Numbered from the stretch's first letter, positions 34,892-43,083 are shown. The stretch is 52,048 nt of DNA from Patescibacteria group bacterium (GCA_018818235.1 JAHISE010000123.1:1-52048); one strand, 5' to 3'. A program made the numbers and translations. Notes: generated by a model from the letters alone, not told the origin.

Positions 34892-37099
34892 ATGACTACA
34901 GAAAGCGAAAAAACGAGGCTCTCCTCGCCGCGCACGTCCATACGCAAGCGTGCCGTTCGGTTGTATGTTCTCTTTGCAGCATGCATTGTTCTGGTGCTAA
35001 CTCTAAGTTCATTTTTTATGGCACGTGGGTTTCTGGAACAGAGAGTTCTCTCTCAGCTTTCTTCCATTGTTGCAGCCAAGGAAGATCTGGTTGAGCATGT
35101 TCTTAGGAACGACAGAGCACGAGTAGCGCTTCTTGCTACAAGGACAGAAGTTAAAGAAGTGATTCAAGGCAATAATACTCGTACCATTCTTAATGAGTTA
35201 ATAGAACGTATGAGAGAAGAGCATGTTCCGGTACTTGGTGTTGCAGTTTTTGATCTGTCCGGTCAAGAAGTATCCGGTGCCGGATTATCTGCAAGATCAA
35301 AACCTCCTGAACAAGAAAGCACAATACTGTATGCCATTACCGATGATTTCGGGTGGCAGGAATATGAAATCTTTTCGCCGGTGTATTTGGAAGGAAAGCA
35401 TATTGGAGTTATAGGAGTGCGTTATGATGCCCGTCCGCTTTTGGATACTCTTTTGTCGGTTGCATCCGTTGGTGAGACAGGAGAAGTTCTTTTGGGTGCA
35501 GAGCAAGATGGTAAGTTGGTTATATTACATCACAGATTTCAGCCGGACGGAGGAAAGACCCTGCTTCTTGGAGATATTGATGAGCAATATAGTTATGGTT
35601 CACCTCTTGCCAAAGCTGTAAAGGGTGAAGAAAGCCTTCGGCGCAGCGAAGATTATTCGGGGCAGGATGTATATGCCGCATATAGGACATTGCCAAGTTT
35701 GGGATGGGGATTGGTGGTTAAAATTAATCGTTATGAAGCACTGGCAGGTACCGTCAGACTGGCTTGGTTTATGGCAATTCTTGGGATAGTGCTTATATTC
35801 GGAGCAGGTTTAATAGCGGTTATACTTGCGAAGTATTTAACTGATCCAATTATGAGGCTCAGTAGAAAGATGCAAAAACTTGGTCCCGAGAATTGGGGCT
35901 TTAGGCGCAGTGTTTATACGGGGGATGAAGTGGAATTTCTCGATCAGGTGGCTACAGATATGGCAAGCAGACTTAAAGAAATCTACGGGCATTTGGAAGA
36001 GAAGGTTGCGGAAAGAACGCAAGAACTGAAAGCACAATATGCAAAAGATCGTGCGATTTTGGAGAGCATACAACACGGAATAATCACAGTGGGAAAAACC
36101 GGAGTCATTCTGAGTGTGAACCCTGCAGCCAGCTTACTTCTTGATATGGATATTACGGATCTAATTGGAACAAAAGCAGAAGAAACAATCAGATTTTGCA
36201 AAGAAGGCAAAACGCAGGAAGCTCAGAACAATCCAATAGTCAGATCTCTTGTAACCAGAAAAGTAGCTCGTATTGATAGCAATCAACACGTTAGTGTTCT
36301 GCAAAAAGACGAATCATTTCTTCCTGTCACGGCAATATCAGCTCCACTTTTGGACAAGGGGCAATTGCTGGGTGCGGTAATTGTATTTCAGGATGTTACG
36401 GAAGAAAGAAGGGTGGATTATATTAAGTCCGAATTTATTTCTCTGGCTTCACATCAGCTTCGCACTCCCCTTTCGACAATGAACTGGTATCTGGAACTAT
36501 TTTCTGATGAAAAAGAAGGACTTTCACAAATGCAAAAGGAATCAGTGAGAGAAATGGATAGAGCAAGCAAAAGAATGTCTGATCTTTTGGATACACTTTT
36601 GCATGCTGCAAGGCTTGAAGGAGGCAATATTATGCCAAATATTCGTAAGATAGATATTATTGCTTTTATGAATGATGTTGTTGCCGAATGTAGGTCGGTT
36701 GCAAAGATAGAGGGTGTAAATTGTAAGTCCGATATTTCGCAGGAGCCGATTACTATTAATACGGATCCCGTGTTGCTTAATGTGATTATTCAAAATCTTT
36801 TCAGCAATGCGGTAAAGTACTCGCCAAAAGGGGGCGACGTGAAAATCACGTTAAAGAGTGACGGAAAATATATCGATATTACGGTCAAAGATAGTGGAAT
36901 GGGGATTCCGGCGAACGAACAACACAGAGTTTTTGAGCGCTTATTCCGTGCCCGCAATGTCAAATCCATTGATACCGAAGGGAGTGGATTGGGTCTATAT
37001 ATTTCTAAAATGATTTCCGGAGTTATTGGTGGCGAGCTGACATTTGTAAGTGACGAGAAAAATGGAACGGTGTTTACGTTGAGGTTGCTTGTTGTCTGA
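34892..37099 (+). CDS. membrane sensor histidine kinase (dCache-HAMP-PAS)
   Basis: 735 aa. TM1 near residues 24-46, a periplasmic dCache-like sensor (about 47-285), TM2 near 288-312, HAMP (about 313-365), a coiled coil, a PAS domain (about 385-500, ILESIQHGIITVGKTG), the HisKA dimerisation domain with phospho-acceptor His in FISLASHQLRTPLS (near residue 521), and a HATPase_c domain with N-box NLFSNAVKYSPKGG, G1 DSGMGIP and G2 EGSGLGLYIS. No receiver follows; the stand-alone receiver at 23523-24074 is a possible partner (inference). The last two codons and the stop lie inside the left arm of an inverted repeat (37092-37222), so the C-terminus was set by repeat insertion. Confidence 0.95.
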   Translation: MTTESEKTRLSSPRTSIRKRAVRLYVLFAACIVLVLTLSSFFMARGFLEQRVLSQLSSIVAAKEDLVEHVLRNDRARVALLATRTEVKEVIQGNNTRTILNELIERMREEHVPVLGVAVFDLSGQEVSGAGLSARSKPPEQESTILYAITDDFGWQEYEIFSPVYLEGKHIGVIGVRYDARPLLDTLLSVASVGETGEVLLGAEQDGKLVILHHRFQPDGGKTLLLGDIDEQYSYGSPLAKAVKGEESLRRSEDYSGQDVYAAYRTLPSLGWGLVVKINRYEALAGTVRLAWFMAILGIVLIFGAGLIAVILAKYLTDPIMRLSRKMQKLGPENWGFRRSVYTGDEVEFLDQVATDMASRLKEIYGHLEEKVAERTQELKAQYAKDRAILESIQHGIITVGKTGVILSVNPAASLLLDMDITDLIGTKAEETIRFCKEGKTQEAQNNPIVRSLVTRKVARIDSNQHVSVLQKDESFLPVTAISAPLLDKGQLLGAVIVFQDVTEERRVDYIKSEFISLASHQLRTPLSTMNWYLELFSDEKEGLSQMQKESVREMDRASKRMSDLLDTLLHAARLEGGNIMPNIRKIDIIAFMNDVVAECRSVAKIEGVNCKSDISQEPITINTDPVLLNVIIQNLFSNAVKYSPKGGDVKITLKSDGKYIDITVKDSGMGIPANEQHRVFERLFRARNVKSIDTEGSGLGLYISKMISGVIGGELTFVSDEKNGTVFTLRLLVV

Positions 37100-37222
37100 A
37101 CCATGATTAAAAGGATTATAGGATTATCATGATTTATAAATCTTAATTTTTCTATAAATATCAGGAGCTCTTGATTAGTAATCAAGATAATCCTTTAATC
37201 ATGAAAATCATGGTTCAGACAA
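37092..37222. repeat. perfect 17-bp inverted repeat element at the kinase stop
   Basis: TTGTCTGAACCATGATT (37092-37108) is exactly mirrored at 37206-37222; an inner AAAGGATTAT/ATAATCCTTT pair extends it. The kinase stop (37097-37099) lies in the left arm. I recall similar TCTGAACCATGATT-type hairpins in many bacteria. Confidence 0.85.
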
Positions 37223-37229
37223 TGAAGCT

Positions 37230-37268
37230 ATCAAAAACCAGAAGCCTTTCGGATTCATGGTTTTTGAT
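37230..37268. terminator. bidirectional intrinsic terminator between kinase and rnpB
   Basis: ATCAAAAACCA (37230-37240) pairs with TGGTTTTTGAT (37258-37268). The A-rich/T-rich arms fit termination in both directions, for rnpB (minus) and the kinase (plus). The right end overlaps the P1 3' strand of rnpB. Confidence 0.75.
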
Positions 37269-37650
37269 CTGCTCTTTCTATACTCCGGGTTTTGTCCTCC
37301 CGCGTGAGCGAGATGGGTGATCATCTATCTGTGATCATGATTGCTCAATGACCTCAACTCATAATGAGTATGCGGAGGGGTAATCGGTATGACGGAATCA
37401 TCAAATGTTCCGATCACCCAAATCCTCCTTACACCACCTAGAGTTTACCGCCCTCGCCTATGGTGGCGGGGTCCTCGGTGCTCCGAGGCGTTTCACGCCC
37501 CACCAAAGGGGCTCGTCTCTGTGGCACTATTCCTACTACGTCTTTACCTTATATCTGACGCAGCGACGGGTGTTACCCGCTAGGCATTCCGTTGGTGCCC
37601 GGATGTTCCTCTCCCGCATACGCGGGAGCGATCACCTGAAAGAGCAGACC
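37266..37650 (-). ncRNA. rnpB: RNase P RNA
   Basis: Catalytic RNA of RNase P, which matures tRNA 5' ends. About 385 nt on the minus strand. P1: GTCTGCTCTTTC at the 5' end (37649-37638) pairs with GAAAGAGCAGAT at the 3' end (37278-37267). The type A landmarks appear in order: GAGGAACATCCGGGC (P4 5' strand), a GCGGGTAACACCCG hairpin, AGTGCCACAGAGACGAGCCC (CR-IV region), GGTAAACTC, and ACAAAACCCGGAGTATAG (P4 3' strand). The usual P4 5' strand GAGGAAAGTCCGGGC is changed at two positions, and so is the 3' side (see findings). It has its own promoter and shares a terminator with the kinase. A short ORF or two can be drawn through it, but they are artefacts. Confidence 0.93.
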
Positions 37651-37653
37651 ACT

Positions 37654-37682
37654 ATTATATGTCATTTCAAAGAAATCTTCAA
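37654..37682 (-). promoter_or_regulatory. rnpB promoter
   Basis: Minus-strand -35 TTGAAG (37682-37677), 17-nt spacer, -10 TATAAT (37659-37654); predicted start near 37648, matching the base of P1. Confidence 0.8.
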
Positions 37683-37699
37683 TATATTTGATGTTTTTC

Positions 37700-37762
37700 A
37701 TCAATTAATTGATAATTGAGAACGGATAATTAATACTGGTATTTACTAATTCTCAATTACCA
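37700..37762. repeat. inverted repeat between rnpB and tRNA-Thr, with an ATCAATTAATTGAT palindrome
   Basis: AATTGAGAA (about 37714) and TTCTCAATT (about 37750) form an inverted repeat. Its left side holds the 14-nt palindrome ATCAATTAATTGAT at 37700-37713, the same 14-mer as the core of the 830-859 palindrome. Confidence 0.55.
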
Positions 37763-37763
37763 A

Positions 37764-37840
37764 GCCACCTTAGCTCAGTTGGTCAGAGCAACTCACTTGT
37801 AATGAGTATGTCCGGGGTTCGAATCCCCGAGGTGGCTCCA
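37764..37840 (+). tRNA. tRNA-Thr (anticodon TGT)
   Basis: A complete cloverleaf of 77 nt with encoded CCA. Acceptor GCCACCT (37764-37770) pairs with AGGTGGC (37830-37836); D-arm GCTCAGTTGGTCAGAGC; anticodon stem ACTCA/TGAGT with loop CTTGTAA, so TGT decodes ACA; T-arm CCGGGGTTCGAATCCCCG. Its 3' half is overlapped antisense by the end of the serine recombinase gene, marking it as the integration site. Confidence 0.97.
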
Positions 37841-39418
37841 TTCTGGAATGACTTTCTCCAAAATGGATTTCCTTACAGAATTAAGGGGTTTATCTAGGGT
37901 TTTGTTCAGTTCTAGCGGGCTTATTACCGATGCCATGTGCTCTTTACCCGTAGCAAGGGTGGAAAATGGCTGTGTTAAGCGCAAACTTACCACTTTATCT
38001 TTCAGTTCTAGCGACTGCCCTATTCTGTGAAGAATAATCAGACGTTCTTTACAGGTTGCAACTGCGTATCGTTCGCAAAGTTTCTCCAAAAATATCAGAC
38101 TGCTTATAAGTTCATCGCGCCATGTCTTTGTCGCGCTTCCGTAATCATCAATACGTTGTTTGCAATTTTTTAAATCATTTTCAAGGCTTTGCATTTTTCT
38201 GTCGAAGGTTTCCGTTGTAAGGGCATTGGGATTTACCAAGCGCATATCAATAAGAGTATCTATTTTCTTTTCGATTTCACTGTGTTCTTTATTAAGATTT
38301 TTAAGCTCTCTTTCTCTGCGCTTCTTTTTATCCGACTGCGACAATTTTAATTCATTAAGACCCCAGTCAATAAAAGACTGCGGTATATGAACTTTTTCAA
38401 TGAAGGCATTTAATTGCTTGTTTACTTCATCTTCCGTCAATCGGCTTCCTTTGTGGCAATTGCGTGAGCAACGAAAGTAATAATAAATGCGTGAACAGTT
38501 TTCACTCTTGATGATTTTCTCCTTAACTTCAAAAACAATACTTCTTCCACATTCCCCGCATTTAATAAGTCCTGGATACGGATTTTCATGTTGATGGCTT
38601 CTCGGCCTCCCTCTGTCACCCAGAATAATCTGAGCTCGATCAAATTCATCTTTTGTAATCATTGGCTCATGTGCCCCCTGCCAAATCTGTTTATCCCACT
38701 CAAACTCTCCATAATAAAACATTGAAGAAAACATGTTATATAGAGTATTAAGCGCGATTGGTTTAATTGTTCCTTTCCTCCCGACCCTAACAGTAAGCCC
38801 CCACTTATTAAGAGCAATCTCGTGTATCTGCTTAACGGTATATGCTTTTGTAAGAAGCAAGTCCCAACACTCACGTGCTTTATCAAAACGCTCAAGGTCT
38901 TTATAAATCTGCTTCTCACCTTTTATGCCTCCGTAATCATTTAGATATCCAAAAGGCGCTGTGGTTGGTCGCCATCCCTGTTTTACTTTCTGCACCATTC
39001 CCCGTTTTACATCTTTGGCAAGGTCGAGTGAGAACTGGGTTGCCATTCCAAACTCAACACTCATCTGTATAACATTATCAGAAGGAATATACGTTTTTTC
39101 AGAAGTAATAATCGCTTTAATGATTTCCTGTTGGAGCATCCACTGTATGCGTCCTCCATCAATAGGATTTCGCGCAAGTCGGTTAAGCCTCCAGCATACT
39201 ATTGCTTCCGCTTTTCCATCTTCAATAAGAGCAATTACTTCATTGAAGGACGAACGTCCAGGTTGCTTTGCCGATCTTTCCTCATCGTATTCTGCAACAA
39301 TTTCATGCCCCTCACGCTCGGCACGTTTTCTGTTTTCATCTCGTTGTCCTTTAATTGAAAGTACCTGTTGGTCTTCTTTGTCTTTGGTACTTTTGCGGTT
39401 ATAGATGATTACTTTCAT
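37793..39418 (-). CDS. large serine recombinase (integrase)
   Basis: 541 aa from the ATG at 39418, chosen because the resolvase fold starts there (MKVIIYNRKSTKD, with the catalytic Ser in YNRKS); a longer in-frame extension has no family match. The N-terminal catalytic domain (1-145) has WRLNRLARN with the active-site Arg pair, followed by a recombinase DNA-binding domain, a zinc ribbon (CGECGRS and a CSRNCHKGS pair, residues about 280-330) and a coiled coil (about 355-430). The reading frame runs into the 3' part of tRNA-Thr on the opposite strand: the last 15 codons (WSHLGDSNPGHTHYK) are antisense tRNA. Excision would change or restore this tail. Large serine recombinases integrate phages and mobile elements by att-site recombination. 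Confidence 0.92.
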   Translation of the reverse strand: MKVIIYNRKSTKDKEDQQVLSIKGQRDENRKRAEREGHEIVAEYDEERSAKQPGRSSFNEVIALIEDGKAEAIVCWRLNRLARNPIDGGRIQWMLQQEIIKAIITSEKTYIPSDNVIQMSVEFGMATQFSLDLAKDVKRGMVQKVKQGWRPTTAPFGYLNDYGGIKGEKQIYKDLERFDKARECWDLLLTKAYTVKQIHEIALNKWGLTVRVGRKGTIKPIALNTLYNMFSSMFYYGEFEWDKQIWQGAHEPMITKDEFDRAQIILGDRGRPRSHQHENPYPGLIKCGECGRSIVFEVKEKIIKSENCSRIYYYFRCSRNCHKGSRLTEDEVNKQLNAFIEKVHIPQSFIDWGLNELKLSQSDKKKRRERELKNLNKEHSEIEKKIDTLIDMRLVNPNALTTETFDRKMQSLENDLKNCKQRIDDYGSATKTWRDELISSLIFLEKLCERYAVATCKERLIILHRIGQSLELKDKVVSLRLTQPFSTLATGKEHMASVISPLELNKTLDKPLNSVRKSILEKVIPEWSHLGDSNPGHTHYK

Positions 39419-39434
39419 AGTTAAGGTGGTTAAA

Positions 39435-39545
39435 AACCCAAAAGGGCGACCCTGGAACCCCAACATCGGTCGTAGGACTTAGTCGGCAGGATCGCCCTCT
39501 TGGGCGACTACATGAAAGACCTACGAGCTGTGATGTGGGGTTCGA
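39435..39545. repeat. nested inverted-repeat region between recombinase and AAA+ gene
   Basis: GAACCCCAACATC (455-467 of the 39-kb block) pairs with GATGTGGGGTTC (532-543), followed inwards by CGTAGG/CCTACG, then AGTCG/CGACT, and two CCC-N4-GGGCGAC mini-hairpins near 39438 and 39496. It may be a terminator, an origin, an att/recombinase site or a leader. It is the only sizeable noncoding stretch in the left half of the element. Confidence 0.6.
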
Positions 39546-39550
39546 TATAA

Positions 39551-40819
39551 TTATAGCACAGGTACAGGTAGGACAAGTGTGCTGAATTTAGGATTCGGTT
39601 CATATATCCATGTTTTACCATCGACATCCTTTTCACGGTGAAGAACCCCAAGATGTACCAGTTGATCAAGGTGGCGCTTCACAGTCTTGTAATTCTTCTT
39701 AAGAATGTCAGAGCCTTCCTTTGCTGTGATCTTTGACTCCTCATGGAAAACTGCAAGTGCTTCTGCTCTCTGTACTGGCATGGATGAGAGGGCTACACGT
39801 TTGATGGTAAGAAACTCCGGTTCACCTACTTCCTCTTTGCCACGCACTATTGCAAGCGATCTGCATAATGCTTTAAGTTGATGCAATGCTCGGAAGGGTT
39901 CTTCTTTTTGTATCTCTTCAATTTCTTCAAATGTTTTTATTTCTCCTTCCTCTGTTTCAAACTGCTGTGTTTTGGAGCGCACTTCACCTCTGGCACGTGC
40001 AACCAATTCGGCAAGAAGGTTAAGTTGTTTACGGATTACAGGATCAACGGGGCTTATATTTACGCCATTTTTTTTAATACCATCACATAGAGCCATAACA
40101 TAGCCGGTTGCTATTTCAGATGCTTTTGTTACGCGTGTTTTAAAGTCGTCAGACCAAGCTATACCAAAACAATGTTCGCGTTGTTCATCTGTAAGCTCTG
40201 GAACTCTAATAGTAAGAAACCTTGCACCAACCATATTCATATATCGTTGTCGCAGATTTAGACCCATTGGAGTAACGCACCCAATATGTGAAAAGGTGGC
40301 TTCGTAGCGAATTGTACCTCTGGCACCACTATGTTTACTGAACGAGCCATCATAGATGCTTACAAGGTCACTTAGCAGTTGTTTTACAGTCTCCTCGGAG
40401 CGCCCAAAGAAGCTTGTGTAATCTTTGCATATAAAACAGCTACCATTGAGTTTCGGTAACAGGTCTTGTGGTTTCTCTTTCTTCCCTAATCCGCTTATAA
40501 ATGGATTGGCAGTTAACACATCAATCATAACTGTATCAGGTGCTTTGGAGAGCAATGACACAAGTTGTGTTTTGTTTGATGAAGGATTGCCTACGAGCAT
40601 TAACCATATCGGGTTTGTGCGTTCAATTTCTTTACTGATATAAACAGCAAGGATAACTTCTACTATGTCGTTATCAAGAAGCCCTATTGATTTGGTATGC
40701 TCCAATAAATCTTCCAGGAGGAGGGGTGGCTTTTTGCCACCCCCCATAGGAGTTTTTGTCCGAACGTCAGCCACTGGCGGGCTGTGTTTTTCGGGATCTT
40801 TTATTTGTGATTCAGACAT
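39551..40819 (-). CDS. AAA+ ATPase, probable replication protein
   Basis: 422 aa. Walker A GNPSSNKTQ (G77-T84), a Walker B-like hydrophobic strand with Lys-Asp instead of Asp-Glu (SCFICKDYTSFF), a sensor-1-like strand (TFSHIGCVTP) and a conserved Arg (RFLTIRVPEL), then a C-terminal winged helix (residues about 360-405, KEGSDILKKNYKTVKRHLDQ). It resembles phage/plasmid replication or helicase-loader AAA+ proteins. I cannot assign a more precise family. Its start overlaps the 52-aa gene upstream by 19 nt, and the minus-strand genes from 43073 to 37793 form one run of coupled genes. Confidence 0.78.
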   Translation of the reverse strand: MSESQIKDPEKHSPPVADVRTKTPMGGGKKPPLLLEDLLEHTKSIGLLDNDIVEVILAVYISKEIERTNPIWLMLVGNPSSNKTQLVSLLSKAPDTVMIDVLTANPFISGLGKKEKPQDLLPKLNGSCFICKDYTSFFGRSEETVKQLLSDLVSIYDGSFSKHSGARGTIRYEATFSHIGCVTPMGLNLRQRYMNMVGARFLTIRVPELTDEQREHCFGIAWSDDFKTRVTKASEIATGYVMALCDGIKKNGVNISPVDPVIRKQLNLLAELVARARGEVRSKTQQFETEEGEIKTFEEIEEIQKEEPFRALHQLKALCRSLAIVRGKEEVGEPEFLTIKRVALSSMPVQRAEALAVFHEESKITAKEGSDILKKNYKTVKRHLDQLVHLGVLHREKDVDGKTWIYEPNPKFSTLVLPVPVL

Positions 40820-40959
40820 TTTCTAAGTTCGTTAAGAGATAAAGTCTTATAGCGCTTAAAACGCGGTTTGGTGTATCCGCAATACGAATCTGTCCATGTG
40901 AGCTCTTTGTCGAGCACTAAAATTTCAAATTTATTGTCATAAGAGTTATAATTAGACAT
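40801..40959 (-). CDS. 52-aa small protein upstream of the AAA+ gene
   Basis: A short ORF (MSNYNSYDNKFEILVLDKEL start, ending RKCLNHK) with a plausible basic/aromatic composition, overlapping the AAA+ gene start by 19 nt. Overlap and shared strand argue that it is translated and helps couple translation. No recognised domain, no signal, no TM. Confidence 0.6.
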   Translation of the reverse strand: MSNYNSYDNKFEILVLDKELTWTDSYCGYTKPRFKRYKTLSLNELRKCLNHK

Positions 40960-41019
40960 GATTTAACAGGGGAATAAGTAAAATTGAGTGTCTAGCTCGG
41001 TTCGCTTGTTTCCCCTACG

Positions 41020-41181
41020 TTAAGGAGGTTTTTCTGGGTCTAAAACGAATTGCATTACATCAAGTAGGCTCTCTCCATATTCCCTGGCCTGTTCATTTGT
41101 GAGCTTTTGCCCGAACTCCTTTTCCCAAAGTTCACCAAATGTGCCGGCAGATTTATCTGTCAGTCTTATCTTTGATTCCAT
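41020..41181 (-). CDS. 53-aa phage/plasmid-type small protein
   Basis: 53 aa; the C-terminal half (LTNEQAREYGESLLDVMQFV) resembles small proteins common next to integrases and DNA-modification genes in mobile elements. It overlaps the 81-aa gene upstream by 16 nt. Function unknown; family resemblance is from memory and needs a profile search. Confidence 0.65.
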   Translation of the reverse strand: MESKIRLTDKSAGTFGELWEKEFGQKLTNEQAREYGESLLDVMQFVLDPEKPP

Positions 41182-41411
41182 AATAGAGATTTAAGGTGCT
41201 TATAGGAGGAGAGCAATTGTGAAGGAACTATGAGAATTTCTCTTCCACTTGCAAATGACATCAGGAGCTCTTCTGTTCCGTCTGTCCTTTCAAAACAAAA
41301 TGCTTTCCTGTTTTCATTAATCTTTTCGATCCCAACAAGAGGAACGCCTGAGGCATATAAAAATGTCGCCTGAGGGAGATCTGATATTTGTAGAGTTTCA
41401 TAAGTATGCAT
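41166..41411 (-). CDS. DUF5659-like small protein
   Basis: 81 aa. A central pattern (FLYASGVPLVGIEKINENRK, CFERTDGTEELLMSFA) is like the DUF5659 family of phage and plasmid proteins, function unknown. ATG at 41411; a 7-bp hairpin (AATTGGG 41417-41423, CCCAATT 41436-41442) sits directly upstream in the 74-nt gap to the 233-aa gene and may affect translation or terminate. Confidence 0.7.
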   Translation of the reverse strand: MHTYETLQISDLPQATFLYASGVPLVGIEKINENRKAFCFERTDGTEELLMSFASGREILIVPSQLLSSYKHLKSLLWNQR

Positions 41412-41467
41412 AAATTAATTGGGAATGTTGGCACGCCCAATTTTATTTATAAAAAGCAGAAACAAGT

Positions 41468-41496
41468 CCTGACTCAGACCTGACTCAGACCTGACC
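41468..41496. repeat. 11-bp tandem repeat at a gene end
   Basis: CCTGACTCAGA repeats 2.6 times (41468-41478, 41479-41489, partial to 41496). It supplies the last codons and stop of the 233-aa gene. Confidence 0.75.
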
Positions 41497-42186
41497 TACG
41501 GTAATATTGGCCATCTCATTAAGATATTCCTCATTAACTCTGCAACCCCCGCTTGTGGTGGGCTCTAGGAACTCACGCCCCTTCGGGCTCTTTCCAACCT
41601 TATTGTTAATTGTTCGCAATGCTTGTTTAAATGGATCAGCCTTGCCTCCAATTTGTATCTTTTGCTCCTTTAATCTGATGATTAGCTCTTCTTTTAGAAC
41701 TATTCCCTCACGGTCAGGCAAGCTTATTAAGTCAATTAAATGTATTCCAAAGTTTTTTCTACGTTGTTTGGGATCAGTTAGCTGAACCCATTTACCACAC
41801 ACATGAATTCCAGCATTTTGACCATCGGCATAATATGCCCATGCTGGTTTAATGTTTTTTTGACAGTTATTTGACGGTATAGGATTATTGAATCTACTTT
41901 GAATCCAGTCCCTTAGCAACAAGAGGCCATTTTTAAAATTATGTGACATTGCTTCCCATTCATAAATTCTTTTCTCTTCTTCATGCCCAATTATCATTTC
42001 GTATTTTCTTGTATATTCATCATTAATATATCCAGGAATTTTACCTAAATTTGCACAAATTAAGGATTCCATCTCAAGAAGTTTAGCCATCCATCTTCTC
42101 CACTCAATATCTTTGTCAGATGGCATAGGCATCTGTCCCTCCAGAGTTTCTATCATTTTAAGATAATCATTTTCATTCATGCTCAT
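41485..42186 (-). CDS. conserved-looking 233-aa mobile-element protein, function unknown
   Basis: 233 aa, soluble, no recognised domain. Residues about 60-100 are charged and helical (HEEEKRIYEWEAMSHNFK). The C-terminal 60 residues (DPFKQALRTINNKVGKS onward) may form a winged-helix-like fold. Overlaps the zinc-ribbon gene stop by 14 nt, so it is probably translated with it. Two ATGs lie near the start (42186 and 42180); either is possible. The 11-bp tandem repeat sets its stop. Confidence 0.7.
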   Translation of the reverse strand: MSMNENDYLKMIETLEGQMPMPSDKDIEWRRWMAKLLEMESLICANLGKIPGYINDEYTRKYEMIIGHEEEKRIYEWEAMSHNFKNGLLLLRDWIQSRFNNPIPSNNCQKNIKPAWAYYADGQNAGIHVCGKWVQLTDPKQRRKNFGIHLIDLISLPDREGIVLKEELIIRLKEQKIQIGGKADPFKQALRTINNKVGKSPKGREFLEPTTSGGCRVNEEYLNEMANITVGQV

Positions 42187-42475
42187 AATGCCTCGATTCT
42201 ACACTCTTTTTGCGCGTTGAGGCATAAACTCCCCCTAAACATTTTCTACACGTGTATGGGGCAAAATTGACGCTATACAGGGCTTCGTACGGCTTACCAC
42301 AGTAGCTACAGAGGAAATAGTACCTGTATCCGTTTTTGAGGTTGGTTAGCTTGCCTATAACTCGCAATATTTGTGATCCGGCTCCCAGAGTCACCTCCAG
42401 TGAATTCTTTGGAATTGCCACTTTTACATCACGAATATGCAATTTCTCACACTGTTCAATTAGAGGCTTTCTCAT
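42173..42475 (-). CDS. small zinc-ribbon protein
   Basis: 100 aa from the ATG at 42475 (a TTG 16 codons upstream is less likely). A zinc ribbon is formed by CSYCGKPYEALYSVNFAPYT and a following CRKC; the N-terminal 60 residues (KLHIRDVKVAIPKNSLEVT) are a short beta-rich segment. Such ribbons often bind DNA or RNA, but the role here is unknown. It overlaps the upstream 205-aa gene by 20 nt. Confidence 0.72.
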   Translation of the reverse strand: MRKPLIEQCEKLHIRDVKVAIPKNSLEVTLGAGSQILRVIGKLTNLKNGYRYYFLCSYCGKPYEALYSVNFAPYTCRKCLGGVYASTRKKSVESRHYEHE

Positions 42476-43073
42476 TTTTTTTAGATAGAATGGAATCCTG
42501 ATTAATCTGCATGTTCTGAGCAACTATGGCATTCTTTGCTTTAACATGGATTGGTGGAGACGAGAGATTACGAAGTGCTTGTGAGAGACGGATTATTTGA
42601 TCATTAGCCATCTCAATTCCTTTACGTGTTTCCTGCATCAACTTGATGGATTTTTCGTCGTGAGAGTAGGAGAGGTGCGTATCTTCACCGCTCATATCAA
42701 TCTTGTATTTCGTAAATTGAAACATCCTTTCGTAGGATGCGACCATACTCCAAGCTGATACTAAGCGATCAATCAGTAAGCGTTTGATGGGTGTAGAATT
42801 ACCAAACTCAGTAGTGAGATCGCCTTGCAATCGTATTGTTGCGAGTCGCAAATCAGCATCAGTGTTTATGGGAGCAAGACCCCACTTCTTCACAACGTAG
42901 AAAGCAACAAATTTGTCTTTGATTGAATGATATTCCTCCTCTTCCAGCTTCGTACGCTTCTTATCACGAAGTTTCCAATAAGCCTCCTCCACCATCCGAT
43001 CCTGATAGTCCCCATCAGACTCTTTGAGTTTCTTTGGTTGTTCTTTTTTGATGATTTCGAGCATTTTAGTCAT
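42456..43073 (-). CDS. 205-aa helical protein, function unknown, first gene of the minus-strand operon
   Basis: 205 aa from the ATG at 43073, a few codons into the frame. Helical and charged: KESDGDYQDRMVEEAYWKLR and AFYVVKKWGLAPIN, then a region ending NMQINQDSILSKKNEKASN. No domain recognised. Its promoter appears to be the minus-strand copy of the punctuation block at 43084-43112 (-10 TAGATA 43089-43084, 10 nt before the ATG). Confidence 0.7.
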   Translation of the reverse strand: MTKMLEIIKKEQPKKLKESDGDYQDRMVEEAYWKLRDKKRTKLEEEEYHSIKDKFVAFYVVKKWGLAPINTDADLRLATIRLQGDLTTEFGNSTPIKRLLIDRLVSAWSMVASYERMFQFTKYKIDMSGEDTHLSYSHDEKSIKLMQETRKGIEMANDQIIRLSQALRNLSSPPIHVKAKNAIVAQNMQINQDSILSKKNEKASN

Positions 43074-43083
43074 GCTCAAATTT

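Noticed and set aside
37389..37719. Short plus-strand ORFs between the kinase and tRNA
   Set aside because: They lie antisense to rnpB and show no codon or protein features.
37793..37840. A conserved C-terminal domain in the recombinase tail (WSHLGDSNPGHTHYK)
   Set aside because: It is the reverse-complement translation of tRNA-Thr, not a protein domain.
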